DNA from: Symsagittifera roscoffensis
Lineage: Eukaryota; Xenacoelomorpha; Acoela; Convolutidae
DNA: 64,000 bases
Direction: 5' to 3'
NCBI RefSeq assembly: GCF_963678635.1
Contig: NC_087064.1
Coordinates: 64,349,548 to 64,413,547 of the forward strand
Every line of letters starts with the position of its first letter. Positions within the stretch are counted from its first letter, which is position 1. Positions 1 through 13,510 of the stretch are shown here, one piece after another. A program made the position numbers and the translations under genes. The notes under the pieces were generated by a model. It saw only the letters and a list, made by a program, of their open reading frames with translations, was not told where the DNA came from and searched no databases.

Positions 1-704
1 TTCTTTTAAAAATTTATTGGGCTGCGGAGTAGGCTCACTTCAATGCTACTTCCTCGTGAATTGATTCACTCGGTAGTTTAAGCTTTATTTTTGGTTGGCT
101 AAAAAGAACCAAAATGACTCAACTTCGACGTTTTGGGTCCCAACTTCGCTAAAAAAAAAGTTGCATCATGATCGTTCCGGTGAACGTCTGAGGAACTTTT
201 GGCTATGCTGTTTTTTGTCATGTGTCAACCCAAATGGAGAAAAATGCTTTCAAACTTATTTTTTCCTCTTGTCCGAAGAATTTAATTAAGCGCTGTGTCA
301 GTGCTCAATCTGACAAGTTTTTTTTCTCAAGGTCCGAATGGAGTTCGTCGCTAACTATTTAAAAAAAATTTACACGTTAAGTTCATTGTCCATTTTCTGA
401 GGGTTCTCACTGGACATGAAGTCTTAATTCCAGAGCCAACATGTAAATTTTTTAGCGTGTTGCCTCAATCGAGTCACTGGAGAACCATGGAAAATCAATT
501 ATTTTTTTGTCCACTCGGGATTGACTCCTCAAAGAAAGCTCGTAGGTGATCAAGTGCTGTATCAGATATTTGTCGTTTCTGCAGATTCCAAAATGAATTG
601 TCTTGGTGTCGCAACAAAATTTTGACCTGAATTTTTCCGTTTTTCATACTAAACGGCACAGAATTTACTCGTAACAGTATGGAAGACTGAACTCTTAAAG
701 TAGA
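1..704. other. Left flank without recognisable gene
   Basis: This stretch has no supported coding sequence or RNA gene. Its first 300 bases do not show the satellite motif. From about 300 onward isolated pieces resemble decayed satellite monomers (a TTTACACGTTAAG-like phrase near 370). It is probably the worn edge of the satellite field that becomes clear at about 705. Confidence 0.5.
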
Positions 705-3700
705 GAATGGAGAATCTGCAAATTAAAAAAAATTACAATCTTTCAAGCCAATCTAAGCTTTTGAATAGTAACTTTCCTTGCTCATCTGTACTTTCCAAAA
801 ACTCTATCCTGTTAAGCCAACCAAAGCATTTGAACGGACAGGAGTCTTGGGCGTCTGCAAATTACAAAAAAACTCTACTCTTTTCTAAGCCAACCTCAGC
901 TTTTGAAGGAATACTTTCCTTGAGCCTCTGCAATTGACAAAAAACTCTACTCATCATTGAGCCAATCTAATCAATCAAACGAACACTTTACAAGCGCGTC
1001 CTCAATTCGCAAAAAATTTTACACACTTTTAATCAAATTTAGGCATTTAAATTGCACTTTCCTGGATCATCTGCGACTTACAAAAACTCTACATCATGTT
1101 ATGCCAACGAAAGCATTCGAAAGAGTTCTGTTCATTTCCTTGAGCCTCTGCAATTGACAAAAAAATCACCATTGAGCTAATCAAAACATTCAAACGAAGA
1201 CTTTACCAGCGCATCTTCAATTCACAAAAAAGTATATAGACACTGTTAAGCTATTTTAAGCATTTAAATTGCACTTTCCTTGACCATCTGCAGCCTACTA
1301 AACTTTATATACTGTTATGCCAACAAAAGCATTCCAACGGGTACTAGTCTTGAGCATCTCCAAACCCAAAAATTCTACACACTTCGAAGCCAACTTTAGT
1401 TTTTGAAGGAAAACTTTTCTTGAGCCTCTGCATTCGAGAAAAACTTCTGCACACTGATGTGTCAATCTAAGTTTTTGAATCAAAAATTTCTTTGCACATG
1501 TGCATTTTCGAAAAAAGTATACACGGTGCACTGATGAGCTACATTAAGCTTTAAAATGGTTACTCTCTTTGATCATCTGTAATATACAATAATTTCGACA
1601 CACTGTCAAGCCAATCTTAGGATTTAAACAGAATTTTTCTTTTTTCATCTTCAATTTACAAAAAAAAATTTATCCTGTTATGCCAACCAAAGCATTTGAA
1701 CGTGTACTATTCTTGAGCATCATCAGATTACAAAAATTTTCTAAACACTTCTAAGCCAGCCTCAGCTTTTGAAGGATAACTTTCATTGAGCCGCTGCAGT
1801 TGACAAAAAAATTCTAAATACCATTGAGCCAATCAGAGCAATTAAACGAATACTTTACAAGCGCATCTACAATTCACAAAAAATTGCGTTTTCCTTGCTC
1901 ATCTGCAATTTACAAAAACTCTACATCCTGTTATGCCAACGAAAGTATTCGAACGGGTACAAGTCTTGACCATCTGCAGATTACAAAAAACTCTTATAGA
2001 AAAACTTTTCTTGAGCCTCTGCAATTGTCAATCCAGAGTGATGTGTCAATCCGAGTTTTTGAACGAAAACATTTCTTGCGCGTCTGAAAATTGGTAAATT
2101 GCACTGTTAAGCGATATTAAGCAATTAGGAGGTTATTTTCCTTGAGCATCTGCAAATAACAAAAAACTCTACTACTTCTAAGCCAGCCTTAGCTTTTGAA
2201 GGAAACTTTTTCTTGTGTCAATTGAGCTTTTGAACGAATATTTTCTTTGCGTGTTTGCAATTTGCAAAAAAAGATACACACTGTTAAGCAAGGATTGGCA
2301 ATTATACGGTTGTTTTCCCAAACATCTGCAATTTACAAAAAGTCTGGATACTGTTAAGGGAAATTCAGCAATCAAGTAGCATTTTCCATGATTATCTGGA
2401 ATCTACAAAAATTCTGCATCCTGTTTTGACAGTTTTAGCTTTTGAAAGGTGCTTTCTTGGGGCAAATGCCATGACAAAAAAGCGGCACACTGTCAGGCCA
2501 ATTTTAGCATATGAACGGTTACTTTCCTTGGGCATCTGCATTTTTTTAAAAACATTTACAATCCGTAAAGCCAGTCTAAGTTTTTGAACGAGAATTTTCC
2601 TTGATCATCTGCAATTTGCAAAAACTCTACATCCTGTCAAGCCAACCAAAGCATTTGAACAGGTATTTTTTTGAGCCTAAGCAAATTACAAAAGAGTGTA
2701 CTCATTCCAAGCCAACTTAGCTTTTCAAGAAAATTTTTTCTTGGGTCTTTGCAATCGAGAAAAAATTCCACACAATGTTGTATCAATCCAAATTTTTGAA
2801 TGAAAACTTTTTTTGCGCGCCTGCGATTGGCAAAAAAAGAGACACTGGTTTATCGATAATAGGCAAAAACGGGTTTTTTTTTTCGTTGATCATATGCAAT
2901 TCACAAAATACTCTACATACTGTTAAGCGAATATAAGCAGTTAAATTGCAATTTCCTTGATCATCTGCTTATGAAAAATTCTACACGCTTTTATGGCAGT
3001 TTTTGCTTTTGAAAGGTACTTCTTTGAGCATTTGCAATGAGAAAAAAGGCTGCACACTGTCAGGACAATATAGCATATGAACGGGTACTTTCCTTAGGTA
3101 TCGGCATTTTGAAAAAATTTTTACAGACTAGTGCCAATTTAACCTTTTAAACGGGAATTTTCCTTGATCATTTGCAGTTTACAAAAACTCTACATCCTGT
3201 CAAGCCAACCAAAGCTTTTGAACGGTATTTTTTGAGCATAAGTAATTTAGAAACGAGTGTACACCTTTTCAAGTCAACATTAGTTTTTCAAAGAAAACTT
3301 TTTTTGAGCCACTGCAATGGGAAAAAAACCACTCAATGTTGTGTCAATCCATATTTTTGAATAAAAACTTTCCTTCCGCGTCTGCGCGGCTTTCAAAAAA
3401 GTAGACAAACTGGTTAAGCGATAATAGGCAAACAAACGTTTTTTTTCGTTGATCATATGCAATTCACGAAAAACTCTACACACTGTTAAGCGAATTGAAG
3501 CTGTTAAATTGCACTTTCCTTGATCATCTGCAATTAACAAAAACTCTACAAACTGTTATGATAGTTATAGTTTTTGAAAGGAATTTTTGAACATCTGCAA
3601 GGACAATAAAGGCTGCACGCTGTCAAGCCAATCTTAGCAGATGAGCGGGTACTTTTCTTGAGTATCTGCATTTAAAAAAATACAGTTCTAAGCTTTTGAA

Positions 3701-4300
3701 CGGGTACTTTATCTTTGAAAGAAATTTTTTCTTGAGCCTCTTCAATCGTTAAAAAATCTACACCTTAGTGTGTCAATCCAAGTTTTCGAACGTAAACTTT
3801 CATTGCCGCCTGCAATTTTGTTCAAAAAATACACACAACACTGTAAAAGGATTTTAAATAATTAAACGGTTACTTTCCTTGATCGTCTGCAATTAAGAAA
3901 AAAAAATCACACTGTCAAAGCAATCTTAGTTTTGAACGGTTTTTTCCTTGCGCATCTTCAATTTACAAAAAAAATAGCATCCTGTTAAGCTAATCAAAGC
4001 ATCTGAACGGGTAATAGTCTTGAGTTTCTGCAGATTACAAAAAAAACTTTGAGAGAACCTTAGCTTTTGAAGGAAAACTTTCCCTGAGCTTCTGCAATCG
4101 ACATTAAAATCTACACAATGTTTTGTCAAGCCAAGCTTTTGAGTTAAGATTTGATTTGCGCGTCTGCGGTTTGCAAAAAAATTTATACTGTTAAGCAATA
4201 AGAGGCAATTAAATGGTTGCTTTCCTTGAGAATCTGCAATTTCCAAAAACTCCACATCCTGTTATGACAGTTTTAGCTTTTAAAAGGCACTTTCTTTGAG
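705..4300. repeat. Divergent monomeric satellite, left edge
   Basis: Single monomers of about 65-75 bp follow each other without a clear higher-order period. Neighbours differ strongly by substitutions and by small deletions, and A-runs vary in length. A block at 3,588-3,853, with a GTACTTTATCTTTGAAAG variant and a ...CACTGTAAAAGGAT end, recurs nearly unchanged at 8,106-8,372. This indicates exchange between the edge and the core. There is no gene here. Confidence 0.8.
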
Positions 4301-7300
4301 TATCTGCAATGACAATAAAGGCTGCAAACTGTCAAGCCAATCTTAGCAGATTAACGGTTACTTTCCTTGAGCAACTGCATTTAAAAAAAGTTTACTGTCT
4401 GTAAAGCCAATCTAAGCTTTTGATTGAGTACTTTCTTTAATCATCTGCAGTTTAAAAAAACTCTACATCCTGTTGAGACAACCATAGCATTTGAACGGGT
4501 AATTGTCTTGAGCATATGGAAACCACAAAAGAGTCTACACACTTCCAAGTCAATCTTAGCTTTTGAAGGAAACCTTTTCTTCAGCGTTTGCAATCGACAA
4601 AAAAATCTACACAGTGTGGTGTCAATCTAAATTATTGAAATAAAAACTTTCCTTCCGCGTCTGCAATTTCCAAAAAAGTCTACACACAATTGAGCGAGGT
4701 TAAGAAACGGTTAATTTCCTTGATCGTCCGCAAATTACAAAATTTTCTTCGCAGTGTTTAGGCAATCTACGCAATCAAATGAATACTTTACTTGCGCATC
4801 TCCTATTCACAAAATACTACGCACAGTTAAGCGAATTTAAGAAATGAAAATGCACTTTCCCCGATCATCTGCAATTTAAAAAAACTCTACATCCTGTTAT
4901 GACAGTTTTAGTTTTTGAAAGGTACTTTCTTTGAACATCTGCAATTACAATAAAGGCTGCACAGTGTCAAGCAAATCTTAGCATATTAATGGGTACTTTC
5001 CTTTAGCAACTGAATTTAGAAAAAATTTACTGCCTGTAAAGCCAATCTAAGTTTTTGAATGGGTACTTTCCTTAATCATCTGCAGTTTAAAAATACTCTA
5101 TATCCTGTTGTGACAACCAAATCATTTGAACGGGTAATTGTCTTGAGCATATGCAAGGTACAAAAGAGTGTACACACTCCCAAGTCAACCTGGGCTTTTA
5201 AAAGAAAAATGTTTTTCAGCTTCTGCAATCGATAAAAAAAATTAACACAGTGTTGTGTCAATCTAAGTTTTTGAATGAAAACTTTCCTTGCGCGTCTGCA
5301 ATTTCCAAAAAAAGTCTACAAACAGCTGAGCGAGATTAAGCAAAGAAACGGTTATTTTCTTTGATCATCCGCAACTTACAAAAATTTCTTCGCAGTGTCT
5401 AGGCAATCTATGCAATCGAACGAACACTTTACTTGCGCATCTCCTTTTCACAAACTACTACACAGTTGAGCAACTTTAAGCAATGAAAATGCACATTCTT
5501 TGATCATCAGCAATTTACAGTAGCTCTATATCCTGTTATGACAGTTTTAGCTTTTGAAAGGTATTTTCTTTGAGCATCTGCAATTACAATAAAGGCTGCA
5601 CACTGTCAAGCCGATCTTAACATATTAACTGGAACTTTCAATGAGCAACTGCAATTAAAAATTGTTACTGTCTGTAAAGCCAATATAATCTTTTGAATGG
5701 GTACTTTTCTTAATCATCTGCAGTTTAAAAAACTCTACATCCTGTTGAGACAACCAAATCGTTTGAACGGGTAATTTTCTTGAGCATTTGCAAAGTACAA
5801 AATAGTGTACTTACTTCCAAGTCAACCTTGGCTTTTAAAGGAAAAATTTTTTTCAGCTTCTGCAATCGACAAAAAAAATCTACACAGTGTTGTGTCAATC
5901 TAAGTTTTTGAATGAGAAGTATCCTTGCGCGTCTGCAATTTCTAAAAAAAGTCTACACACAGTTGAGCGAGATTAAGTAAAGAAACGGTTATTTTCCTTG
6001 ATCATCCGCAATTTACAAACGTTTCTTCGCAGTCTTTAGGCAATCTACGCAATCAAACGAATACTTCACTCGCGCATCTCCTATTCACAAACTACTACGC
6101 ACAGTTAAGCGAAAATAAGCAAAGAAAAGGCACTTTCCTTCAGAATCTGCAATTTCCAAAATTCCACACCCTGTTATGACAGTTTTAGCTTTTGAAAGGT
6201 ATTTTCTTGAGCATCTGCAATGACAATAAAGGCTGCAAACTGTCAAGCCAATCTTAGCATATTAACAGGTACTTTTCTTGCGCAACTGCGTTTAGAAAAA
6301 AGTTTACTGTCTGTCAATCCAGTTGAAGTTTTTGAATGGGTACTTTCCTTAATCATCTGCAGTTTAAAAAAACTAAACATCCTGTTGAGACATCCAAAAC
6401 ATTTGAATGGATAATTTTCTTGAGCATATGCAAAGTAGAAAAAAGTGTACACACTTCCAAGTCAACCTTGGCTTTTAAAGGAAAGGTTTTTTTCAGCTTC
6501 CACAATCGACAAAAAAAAACTACACAGTGTTGTGTCAACCTAAGTTTTTGAATGAGAAGTTTCCTTGCTCGTCTGCAATTTCCAAAAAAAGTCTACACAC
6601 AGTTGAGCGAGATTACGCAAAGAAACGGTTATTTTCTATGATCATGCGCAATGTACAAAAATTTCTTCGCATCGCTTAGGCAATCTACGCAATCAAACGA
6701 ATACTTTACTTGCGCATCTATTCACAAATTACTACACACAGTTAAGCGAAATTAAGCAATGAAAATGCACTTTCCTTGATCATCTGCAGTTTACAAAAAC
6801 TCTACATCTTGTTATGACAGTTTTAGCTTTTGAAAATTACTTTTTTTGAGCATCTGCAAGGACAAAAAAGGCTGCACTTTGTCAAGCCAATCTTAGCATA
6901 TAAACGGGTACTTTCCTGCATTTAAAAAATTTACTGTCTGTAAAGCCAATATAGGCTTTTGAATGGGTTACTTTCTTTAATCATCTGCAGTTTAAAAAAA
7001 CTATAGATTCTGTTGAGACAACCAAATCATTTGAACGGGTAACTGTTTTGAGCATATGGAAGGTACAAAAGAGTGTACACACTTCCAAGTCAACCTTGTC
7101 TTTTAAAGGAAAAAATTTTTTCAGCTTCTGCAATCGACAAAAAAATCTATACAGTGTTGTGTCAATCTAAGTTTTTGAATGAGAAGTTTACTTGCGCGTC
7201 TGCAATTTCCAAAAAAAGTCTACACACATTTGAGCGAGATTAAGTAAAGAAACAGTTATTTTATATGATTATCTGCAATTTACAAAAATTTCTTCGCATC

Positions 7301-8105
7301 GCTTGAGCAATCTATGCAAACAAACGAAAATTTTACTTGCGCATCTCCTATTAAAAAAAAACACTACAAACAGTTAAGCGAATTTAAGCAATGAAAAGGC
7401 ACTTTCCTTGATCATCTGCAATTTACAAAAACTCTACATCTTTATATGACAGTTTAAGCTTTTGAATACTTTCTTTGAGCATCTGCAAGGACAAGAAAGG
7501 TTGCACACTGTCAAGCCAATCTTAGCATATTAGCGGGTACTTTCCTTTAGCAACTGCATTTGAAAAAGTTTACTGTCTGTAAAGCCAATCTAGGCTTTTG
7601 AATGAGTACTTTCCTGAATCATCTGCAGTTTAAAAATAACTCTACATCCTGTTGAGACAACCAAATCAATTGAACGGGTAATTGTCTTCAGCATATGGAA
7701 AGTACAAAAGAGTCTACACACTTCCAATTCAACCTTAGCTTTTGACTGAAAACTTTTCTTCAGCTTCTGCAATCGACAAAAAAATCTAAACAGTGTTGTG
7801 TCAATCTAAGTTTTTGAATGAAAACTTTCCTTGCGCGTCTGCAATTTCCCAAAAAATTTACACACAGTTGAGCGAGATTAAGCAAAGAAACTGTTATTTT
7901 CCTTGATCATCTTCAATTTACAAAAGTTTCTTCGCAGTGTTTAGGCAATCTACGCAATCAAACGAATACTTTACTCGCGCATCTATTCACAAATTACTAC
8001 ACACAGTTAAGCAAAATTAAGCAATCAAAAAAATGCACTTTCCTTAATCATCTGCAATTTACAAAAACTCTACATCCTGTTATGACAGTTTTAGCTGTGA
8101 AAGGA

Positions 8106-8372
8106 ATTTTTGAACATCTGCCAGGACAATAAAGGCTGCACGCTGTCAAGCCAATCTTAGCATATGAACGGGTACTTTTCTTGAGTATCTGCATTAAAAA
8201 AAATACAGTTCTAAGCTTTTGAACGGGTACTTTATCTTTGAAAGAAATTTTTTCTTGAGCCTCTTCAATCGATAAAAAATCTACACCTTAGTGTGTCAAT
8301 CCAAGTTTTCGAACGTAAACTTTCATTGCCGCCTGCAATTTTGTTCAAAAAATACACACAAAACTGTAAAAG
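8106..8372. repeat. Transposed copy of a satellite block (second copy of 3588-3853)
   Basis: This 0.27-kb block repeats the sequence at 3,588-3,853 with few changes, including the unusual ATTGCCGCCTGCAATTTTG phrase. Related, more diverged versions lie at about 10,200-10,450, 13,370-13,510 and 15,700-15,910. It interrupts the nine-monomer order and ends in an abrupt fusion at about 8,372, where CACTGTAAAAGGAT runs directly into a CTGATCATCTGCAAGG monomer. Confidence 0.75.
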
Positions 8373-11185
8373 GATCTGATCATCTGCAAGGAAAAAAAGG
8401 CTGCCCACTGTCAAGCCAAACTAAGCATATTAACGGTACTTTCCTTTAGCAACTGCATTTAAAAAAAGTTACTGTCTGTAAGGCCAATCTAAGCTTTTGA
8501 ATGGGTACTTTCCTTAGTCATCTGCATTTTAAAAAAAAACTACACTCTGTTGAGACAATCAAAGTATTTGAACGGGTAATTGTCTTCAGCATATGGAAAG
8601 TACAAAAGAGTCTACACAGTTCCAATTCAACCTTAGCTTTTGAAGGAAAAATTTTCTCCAGCTTCTGCAATCGACAAAAAAATCTACAGTGTTGTGTCAA
8701 TCTAAGTTTTTGAATGAAAACTTTCCTTGCGCGTCTGTAATTTCTAAAAAAAAGTTTGTACACAGTTGAGCGAGATTCAGCAAAGAAATGGTTATTTTCC
8801 TTAGTCTTCCGCAATTTACAAAATTTATTTCGCAGTGTTTAGGCAATCTACACCATCAAACGAGCACTTTACTTGCGCATCTCCTATTTGCAAAATACTA
8901 CACACAGTTAAGCGAATTTAAGCAAGGAAATGATACTTCGCCTGATCAGCTGCACTTAACAATAACTGATATTGGAGGGTGCTTTTTTGAGCATCTACCT
9001 TGGAAAAAAGCTAAACACCATCACACCAATCTTAGTATTTGAACGGGTAATTTCTTTGAGCATCTGCATTTTAAAAAAGTTTATAGAGCTCAAAGCCAAT
9101 CTTAGAATTGAACGGGTGTTTTCTTTGATCATCTACAATTTAGAAAAAAAATCTACATCTGCTAATACTGCAATCAAACGAATACTGTACCTGCGCATCT
9201 GCTACTCACAATAAAACTACGCACTGCTAAGCAAATTTAAAGAACTAATTGCTTAAAAAACGTCTTTACAAGGTCAAGCCAACCAAAACATTTGATTGGT
9301 TATTTTTCTTGATAATCTCTAAAATTAAAAAAAACCTTCACACTTCTAAGCCAAGCTTTTAAACTTCCTTAGCTTTTGAAGAAATAATATTTTTTGAACA
9401 ACTGCTGTTGAACAAAACTTCTACACACTGTTGTGTAAATCCAAGCTATCAAACGGAAATGTTACATGCTTATCTGAAGTTTTAAAAAAAAAATACAGTC
9501 TTTAAATTCAGTCTAAGCGATTGCACGGTTTTTTTCTTGATCATCTGCAACTTTAAAAAATTTTACATCCTTTTATGCCAAACAAAAGATTTGAACGGGT
9601 ACTATTCTTGAACATCTGTAAATTTCAAAAAAAAGCTACACACTTCTGAGCCAACCTTAGCTTTTGGAGACTCTGCAATCCACAAAAATTTTAACCACAG
9701 TTGTGAAAATTCAAATTTTTCAATGAAAATTTTCCTTGCGCGTCTGAAATTTCCAAAAAAGTATACACATTGTTAAGTGATATTAAGCAAGTAATTAATT
9801 CTTTCGTTGATTATCTGCAATTCATAAAAAAATCAATACACTGTTAGGCAGTTTTAGGCAATTAATTGATTTTTCCTTGATCATCAAGAATTAAAAACAC
9901 ACTGCATCGTACTATGACAGTCGTAGCATTTGTAGGGTACTTTCTTTGAGCATCTGCAATGACAAGAAAGGCTGCCCACTGCCAAGCCAAACTCAGCATA
10001 TTAACGGTACTTTCCTTTAGTAACTGCATTTTAAAAAAATTACTGTCTGTAAAGCCAATCTAATCTTTTGTATGGGTACTTTCCTTAATCATCTACAGTT
10101 TAAAAAAACTCTACATCCTGTTGAGACAACTAAATCTTTTGAACAGGTAATTGTCTTGAGCAATTTTTTACTTTTGCATCTCCTATTCACAAACTATTAC
10201 ACACACTGTGAAGCCAATTTTAGCAAATGAACGGGTACTTCTCTTGAGTATCTGCGTTTAAAGACAAACACAGTTCTAAGCTTATGAACCGGTACTTCAT
10301 CTTTGAAAGAAATTTTTTCTTGAGCCTCTTCAATCGATACAAAATCTACACCTTAGTGTGTCAATCCAATTTTTTGAATATAAACTTTCATTGCTGCCTG
10401 CAATTCCGTAAAAATTATACACACATCACTGTAAAAGGAGATTAAGTTATTAAACGGTTACTTTCCTTGATCGTCTGCAATTAGGAAAAAAAATTCACAC
10501 TGTCAAAGCAATCTTAGTTTGAACGGTTTTTTCCTTGAGCATCTGAAATTTACAAAAAAAATAGCATCCTGTTATGCTAATCAAAGCATCTGAACAAACA
10601 CTGGTCTTGAGCTTCTGGAGCTTACAAAAAAATTCTAAAAATTTTCCTTGAGCTTCTGCAATTGACAAGAAAATCTACACACTGTTTTGTCAATCCAACT
10701 TTTTGAGCGAAGATTTGGTTTGCGGTTTGCAAAAAAAATATTTATACTGTTAAGCAATAAAAGACATTTAAATGGTTGCTTTCTTTAAGAATCTGCAATT
10801 TTCAAAAACTCCACATCCTGTTATGACTTTTTTAGCTTTTGAAAGGTACTTTCTTTGAGCATCTGCAATGACAAAAAAGGCTGCAAACTGTCAAGCCAAT
10901 CTTAGCATATTAACGGGAACTTTCATTGAGCAACTGCATTTAAAAAATTTTACTGTCTGTAAAGCCAATCTTGGCTTTTGAATGGGTACTTTCCTTAATC
11001 ATCTGCGGTTTAAAAAACTTTACATCCTGTTGAGACAACCAAAGCATTTGAACGGATAATTGTCTTGAGCATATGCAAAGTACAAAAGAGTCTACACACT
11101 TCCAAGTCAACCTTAGTTTTTGAAGGAAAACTTTTTTTCAGCTTCTGTAATTGTAATCGACAAAAAAATCTACACAGTGTTGTGT

Positions 11186-13510
11186 CAATCTAATTTTTTG
11201 AATGAAAACCTTCCTTGCGCGTCTGCAATTTGCAAAAAAATCTACACACAGTTGAGCGAGATTAAGCAAAGAAACGGTTCTTTTCCTTGATCATCCGCAA
11301 TTTACAAAAATTTCTTCGAATCGTTAAGACAATTTACGCAATCAAACCAATACTTTACTTGCGCATCTCCTATTCACAAACTACTACACAGTTAAGGGAA
11401 TTTAAGCAATGAAAAGGCACTTTCCATGATCATCTGCAATTTACAAAAACTCTACATCATGTTATGACAGTTTTAGTTTTTGAAAGAAACTTTCTTTGAG
11501 CATCTGCAAGGACAAGAAAAGCTGCACACTGTCAAGCCAACCTTAGCATATTAACGGGTACTTTCCTTTAGCAACTGCATTTAAAAAAGTTTACTGTCTG
11601 TAAAGAAAATCTATGATTTTGAATGGGTACTTTCCTTAATCATCTGCAGTTTAAAAAAACTATACATCCTGTTGAGACAACCAAATCATTTGAACGGGTA
11701 ATTGTTTTGAGCATATGCAAGGTACAAAAGAGTGTACACACTTCCAAGTCAACCTTGTCTTTTAAAGGAAAATTTTTTTTCAGCTTCTGCAATCGACAAA
11801 AAAATCTACACAGTGACCTGCGCGTCTGCAATTTCCAAAAAAATCTACACACAGTTGAGCGAGATTAAGCAAAGAAACGGTTATTTTTCATTGATGATCC
11901 GCGATTTACAAAAATTTCTTCGCAGTGTTTAGGCAATCTACGCAATCAAACGAAAACTTTACTCGTGCATCTCCTATTCAAAAAATAATACACGCAGTTA
12001 AGCGAATTTAAGCAATGAAAAGGCACTTTCCTTGATCATCTGCAATTTACAAAAACTCTACATCTTGTAATGACAGTTTTAGCTTTTGAATACTTTATTT
12101 GAGCATCTGCAAGGACAAGAAAGGCTGCACACTGTCAAGCCAATTATAGCATATTAGCTTTCCTTTAGCAACTGCATTTAAAAAAGTTTAGTGTCTGTAA
12201 AGCCAATCTAGGCTTTTGAATGGGAGTTTTCCTGAATCATCTGAAGTTTAAAAACAACGCTACATCCTGTTGAGACAACCAAATCATTTGAACGGGTAAT
12301 TGTCTTGAGCATATGCAAAGTACAAAAGAGTGTACTTACTTCCAAGTCAACATTGGCTGTTAGAGGAAAATTTTTTTCAGCTTCTGCAATCGACAAAAAA
12401 ATCTACACAGTGCTGTGTCAATCCAAGTTTTTGAATGAGAAGCTTCCTTGCGCGTCTGCAATTTCTAAAAAAAGTCTACACACAGTTGAGCGAGATTAAG
12501 TAAAGAAACTGTTATTTTCCTTGATCATCCGCAATTTACAAACGTTTCTTTAGGCAATCTACGCAATCAAACGAAAACTTCACTCGCGCATCTCCTATTC
12601 ACAAACTACTACGCACAGTTAAGCAAAAATAAGCAATGAAAAGGCATTTTCCTTCAGAATCTGTAATTTCTAAAATTCCACACCCTGTTATGACAGTTTT
12701 AGCTTTTGAAAGGTATTTTCTTGAGCATCTGCAATGACAATAAAGGCTGCACACTGTCAAACCAATCATAGCATATTAGCGGGTACTTTCCTTTAGCAAC
12801 TGCATTTAAAAAAGTTTACTGTCTGTAAAGCCAATCTAGGCTTTTGAATGGGTACTTTCCTGAATCATCTGCAGTTTAAAAATAACTCTACATCCTGTTG
12901 AGACAACCAAATCATTTGAACGGGTAATTTTCTTGACCATATGCAAAGTACAAAAGAGTGTACTTACTTCCAAGTCAACCTTGGCTTTTGAAGGAAAAAC
13001 TTTTTTCAGCTTCTGCAATCGACAAAAAAAAATCTACACAGTGACCTGCGCGTCTGCAATTTCCAAAAAAATCTACACACAGTTGAGCGAGATTAAGCAA
13101 AGAAACGGTTATTTTCCTTGATCATCCGCAATTTACAAAAATTTCTTCGCATCGTTTAAGCAATTTACGCAATCAAACGAATACTTTACTTGCGCATCTC
13201 CTGTTCACAAGCTACACAGTTAAGCGAATTTAAGCAAGGAAAAGGCACTTTCCATGATCATTTGCAATTTACAAAAACTATACATCCTGCTATGACAGTT
13301 TTAGCTTTTGAAAGGTACTTTTTTTGAGCATCTCCAAGGACAAGAAAGGCTGCACACTGTCAAGCCAATCTTAGCATATGAACGGGTACTTTTCTTGAGT
13401 ATCTGCGTTTAAAAAAATACAGTTCTAAGCTTTTGAACGGGTACTTTATCTTTGAAAGAAATTTTTTCTTGAGCCTCTTCAATCGATAAAAATTCTACAC
13501 CTTTGTGTGT
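11186..13510. repeat. 2,325-bp tandem duplication, first copy
   Basis: This is the first of two adjacent copies. Every stretch I compared (for example 11,881, 11,941, 12,301, 13,201 and 13,381) is identical to the sequence 2,325 bp downstream. The unit contains three nine-monomer-type segments plus the 3,588-type block. Two of its segments share a deletion variant that reads CACAGTGACCTGCGCG, near 11,815 and 13,047. The duplication is either very recent or an assembly artefact. Confidence 0.9.
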
